DNA from: an uncultured Cellvibrio sp.
GTDB lineage: Bacteria; Pseudomonadota; Gammaproteobacteria; Pseudomonadales; Cellvibrionaceae
Assembly: GCA_946481735.1 (NCBI GenBank)
Contig: CAMLOU010000045.1
Location: forward strand, 1-26,508
DNA length: 26,508 bases
Reading direction: 5' to 3'
The notes beneath the pieces are model-generated. The model was not told the origin of the DNA and ran no database searches. It worked only from the letters and a program-made list of their open reading frames with translations. This document shows, piece by piece, positions 24,309 to 26,508 of the stretch. The translations under genes and the position numbers were made by a program. The stretch's first letter is position 1. The number at the start of each line of letters is the position of its first letter.

Positions 24309-25703
24309 TTAAATGGGTGCAGATTCGCTGCGCGCGACGGTCGCATTAGCGTCGTCAGCGGACTTTTCATGCGGCGGCTTTTGTGCAAGCATCTGGTGGT
24401 AATAATTGTCGGTGATACGGTATTTGAACATCACCAGCCCCATCAGCGCATGAAAGCCACCCGCGATAACCGTCAACATTAAAGCGATGCCGGTCAAAGC
24501 GAATTCGGTTTGGGTTTCCCCCGCCTGATAACCGAAATAGGTTAACAGCACACCCGTTAGAAAACCCGCGAGACCGGCCCCCGCTTTTTGGCAGAAAGAA
24601 ATACCACCAAAGGCCAAACCGGACACCCGCTTGCCATTTTTTACCTCACCGTAGTCAACCGCTTCTGCAATGGCGGACCAGAAAATCGGTGCATGCAGGT
24701 CCACGACAAACGACAGCAAGATATATAAAGCAAATGCCAACACAATATCGCCCGGCGAGACAGCAAAGAACATCACCACACTCAGCAACGCCACCAGCAG
24801 TTGCGACCAGCGGAACAAATTGACTTTGCAGAAGCTTTTGGTAATCCAGGTAGACGCCACCATGGATACGATGGATGCTGCAATACCCGCACTGGTAAAA
24901 CTCGCGGCGAGGGATTCATCGCCACCGAGATAATAAATCGCATAGTAAAACGCGACGCTGCCACGCAATGCATAACCCAGGGTACCCAATACACAACAGG
25001 CACATAACACCAGCCACTGATCATTCTTCAGGAGCAACTTAAGTTGCTCGCCCAGCGGTTTTTTATCCACGACGTGCTCAACCCGTTCGCGGGTGGTAAA
25101 AAAGCAGAACAGCAGCAACAGCACACCGACAAAGGACATAAAGCCCATGGCGAGCTGATAACCTTTGGCCGGATTATCACCGCCCCACATCAATGCCAAA
25201 GGCGGTACAGACGCGACAATAACGACGTTGGCAATCTTGGCAAAAAACATCCGGTAACCATTGGCCGACAACCGCTCTTGCGGGTCAGAGGTTAGTACCC
25301 CGATGTAGGAAATATAAGGAATCGCCACGCCGGTAAACATCAAGGTCGCAAACAGGTAAGTAACGTAAGCCCATACCAGCTTGGCGTTATAGGAGAAATC
25401 CGGTGTTGTGAACAACAGAAAGACCGCGAAGCCATAAGGAATGGCGAGGTATAAAAAATAGGGACGGAAACGGCCGAGGCGCGATTTGTATTTGTCGGTA
25501 ATCAAACCCATCAGCGGATCGCTGAGTGCGTCGATAAACCGCGCAGCCAAAAATAAGGTCCCAACATGGACTGGCTTTAAGCCAAAGATATCCGTATAGA
25601 AATATTGCATGAAATAAAACATCGCCGCGATCATGACATTCACGGCCATATCGCCTGCACCAAAACCGATTTTCTCGGTGATCGATAATTTTTGTGTTTG
25701 CAT
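24309..25703 (-). CDS. GPH-family sugar:cation symporter (MFS fold)
   Basis: A 464-residue, 12-helix transporter of the glycoside-pentoside-hexuronide:cation symporter family (MelB, XynT and relatives). The family signature is plain at residues 54-81: ARFIDALSDPLMG followed by DKYKSRLGRFRPYF. A matching second-half loop with DYGEVKNGKR lies near 350-360. The C-terminal 35 residues are hydrophilic. The gene is 13 bases upstream of the cytosolic GH43, clearly one operon, and this pairing of GPH permease with a cytosolic glycosidase is the classic layout for oligosaccharide import. The likely cargo is arabinobiose or arabinotriose. The ribosome site AAGG is rather distant from the ATG (about 11 bases). 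Family firm, cargo inferred. Confidence 0.93.
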   Translation of the reverse strand: MQTQKLSITEKIGFGAGDMAVNVMIAAMFYFMQYFYTDIFGLKPVHVGTLFLAARFIDALSDPLMGLITDKYKSRLGRFRPYFLYLAIPYGFAVFLLFTTPDFSYNAKLVWAYVTYLFATLMFTGVAIPYISYIGVLTSDPQERLSANGYRMFFAKIANVVIVASVPPLALMWGGDNPAKGYQLAMGFMSFVGVLLLLFCFFTTRERVEHVVDKKPLGEQLKLLLKNDQWLVLCACCVLGTLGYALRGSVAFYYAIYYLGGDESLAASFTSAGIAASIVSMVASTWITKSFCKVNLFRWSQLLVALLSVVMFFAVSPGDIVLAFALYILLSFVVDLHAPIFWSAIAEAVDYGEVKNGKRVSGLAFGGISFCQKAGAGLAGFLTGVLLTYFGYQAGETQTEFALTGIALMLTVIAGGFHALMGLVMFKYRITDNYYHQMLAQKPPHEKSADDANATVARSESAPI

Positions 25704-25849
25704 TATTATTGTTACCTTATTATGGCTATCAGGCTATTTCTGAAACGCATCGTGTGTGTTTGCAGAAATCTCCAGGTTGATTATCGGGGCAAAAAAACCG
25801 GCCCTGGTGCAGTTAGCGCGCCTGCGCTTCCGCAGGCATATCAATTCCG
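25704..25849. promoter_or_regulatory. Gap between HAD phosphatase and GPH transporter, with hairpin
   Basis: GCCTGCG / CGCAGGC with loop CTTC at 25820-25837 lies 13 bases beyond the phosphatase stop, without a T-run, so it may stop the upstream gene only partly. The AT-rich stretch 25704-25735 next to the transporter start should hold its promoter. No clear operator is visible. Confidence 0.4.
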
Positions 25850-26449
25850 TTACAGGAAATAATCATTTTCTATTTGTAAAACGGCCAATACATCGATGGC
25901 CTCCATCCCGGCGTTACGTGCCGCCAGCAAGCCCATCTGCGCATCCTCAAACACCACACAGCGCTTCGGATCTGCATTTAATAACTCAGCACAACGCAAA
26001 AATGTATCCGGTGCCGGCTTGGGATGACTCACTTGATCCGCACCGACAACCACATCAATGTATTGATCAAGCCCGCACAATCTTAAAATAGTTTCTGCTT
26101 CCGCCGTATAAGCACCGGTCCCCACCGCCATCGGTTTTTTACCGTGGTATTTTTTCACGATGTCTAACAAAGCCGTGGGCTTTACGTATTTGTGCATGTG
26201 TTCGCGCACAAAGGCTTCTTTAAATTCATTCATCTCAATCGTGGTAGCGCTGACCTCACAGTTGAATTTTTCGATCAACAATTCCAGCGTGCCTTTGGTG
26301 GGAACACCGGCGAGTGAGCGCATATAGGGGCGGTCGATGGGGATGGCGAAACGGGTAAGGGTTTCGGTCCAGGCAACTTCGTGTAACTGCCCGCTATCTA
26401 CCAGGGTGCCGTCCATGTCGAAAATCAGTGCGTCAAAGTGGTCGTACAT
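25850..26449 (-). CDS. yqaB: HAD-family sugar-phosphate phosphatase, YqaB-like
   Basis: A 199-residue haloacid-dehalogenase phosphatase of the beta-phosphoglucomutase-like class. Motif I is FDMDGT with nucleophile Asp11 and Asp13; motif II Thr111 in PMAVGTG; motif III Lys144 in HPKPAPDTF; motif IV Glu168-Asp169 in VVFEDAQ. A helical cap fills about 18-85. Blocks HGKKPMAVGTG, KPAPDTFLRCAE and CVVFEDA agree with my memory of E. coli YqaB, a phosphatase active on fructose-1-phosphate and related sugar phosphates. The ribosome site is weak (GAGA). It lies 146 bases before the GPH transporter on the same strand, so it may share control with it. A role in detoxifying or recycling phosphorylated pentoses is possible but not shown. 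Confidence 0.9.
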   Translation of the reverse strand: MYDHFDALIFDMDGTLVDSGQLHEVAWTETLTRFAIPIDRPYMRSLAGVPTKGTLELLIEKFNCEVSATTIEMNEFKEAFVREHMHKYVKPTALLDIVKKYHGKKPMAVGTGAYTAEAETILRLCGLDQYIDVVVGADQVSHPKPAPDTFLRCAELLNADPKRCVVFEDAQMGLLAARNAGMEAIDVLAVLQIENDYFL

Positions 26450-26508
26450 ACATTTTTTCTCGCTGGGTAAAAGCAGCGATTAGAGCATAGGGGGTGGAGT
26501 TGGCCCAA
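26450..26508. other. Leader of the phosphatase gene, window end
   Basis: 59 bases with no open gene. It includes the weak ribosome site of the phosphatase gene and purine-rich DNA (GGGGGTGGAG) to the edge. Nothing else is visible. Confidence 0.4.

Overview
The window reads as a piece of a Cellvibrio-like gammaproteobacterial chromosome (plant cell-wall degrader). The strongest pointer is the arabinanase at 2297-3334, which matches what I remember of Cellvibrio japonicus Arb43A almost residue for residue around its active site. Two large TonB-dependent receptors without SusD partners, several lipoprotein glycosidases and REP-type palindromes fit the same group. All taxonomic and family calls are from reading and memory; no search was run.

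The whole 26.5 kb is an arabinan / arabinofuranoside utilisation locus. From left to right: a galactose-mutarotase gene cut by the window edge (1-974, minus); a lipoprotein exo-arabinofuranosidase GH43 (1099-2145, minus) divergent from an Arb43A-like arabinanase (2297-3334, plus); a REP palindrome (3346-3425); an exported GH127 beta-L-arabinofuranosidase (3472-5847, minus) divergent from TonB receptor 1 (6250-9015, plus); a secreted GH43-CBM13 arabinanase (9233-10720); a beta-lactamase-fold serine hydrolase (10838-12184, minus) divergent from a 1138-residue lipoprotein GH43 with two Ig-like/LamG pairs (12565-15981, plus); TonB receptor 2 (16106-18925); an SGLT-type sodium/sugar symporter (19091-20722); a small periplasmic protein (21003-21299, minus); a chemoreceptor (21555-23093, minus); a cytosolic GH43 paralogue of the first gene (23318-24295, minus) coupled to a GPH-family sugar transporter (24309-25703, minus); and a YqaB-like HAD phosphatase (25850-26449, minus).

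Proposed flow (inference): outer-membrane or secreted arabinanases cut the arabinan backbone, the two TonB receptors import oligosaccharides, the lipoprotein GH43, GH127 and perhaps the serine hydrolase trim them in the periplasm or at the surface, and two inner-membrane routes take over. The SGLT-like symporter would carry free arabinose. The GPH transporter would carry short oligosaccharides to the cytosolic GH43, and the mutarotase would equilibrate the released anomers. The chemoreceptor could link feeding to motility. No araBAD-type catabolic gene and no DNA-binding regulator is present, so both must lie elsewhere.

Intergenic DNA holds several clear hairpin terminators, an AT-rich motif with the core TAATACAA that recurs in three divergent or promoter regions, and a few unassigned inverted repeats. 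I see no tRNA, rRNA, CRISPR, insertion sequence or phage gene.
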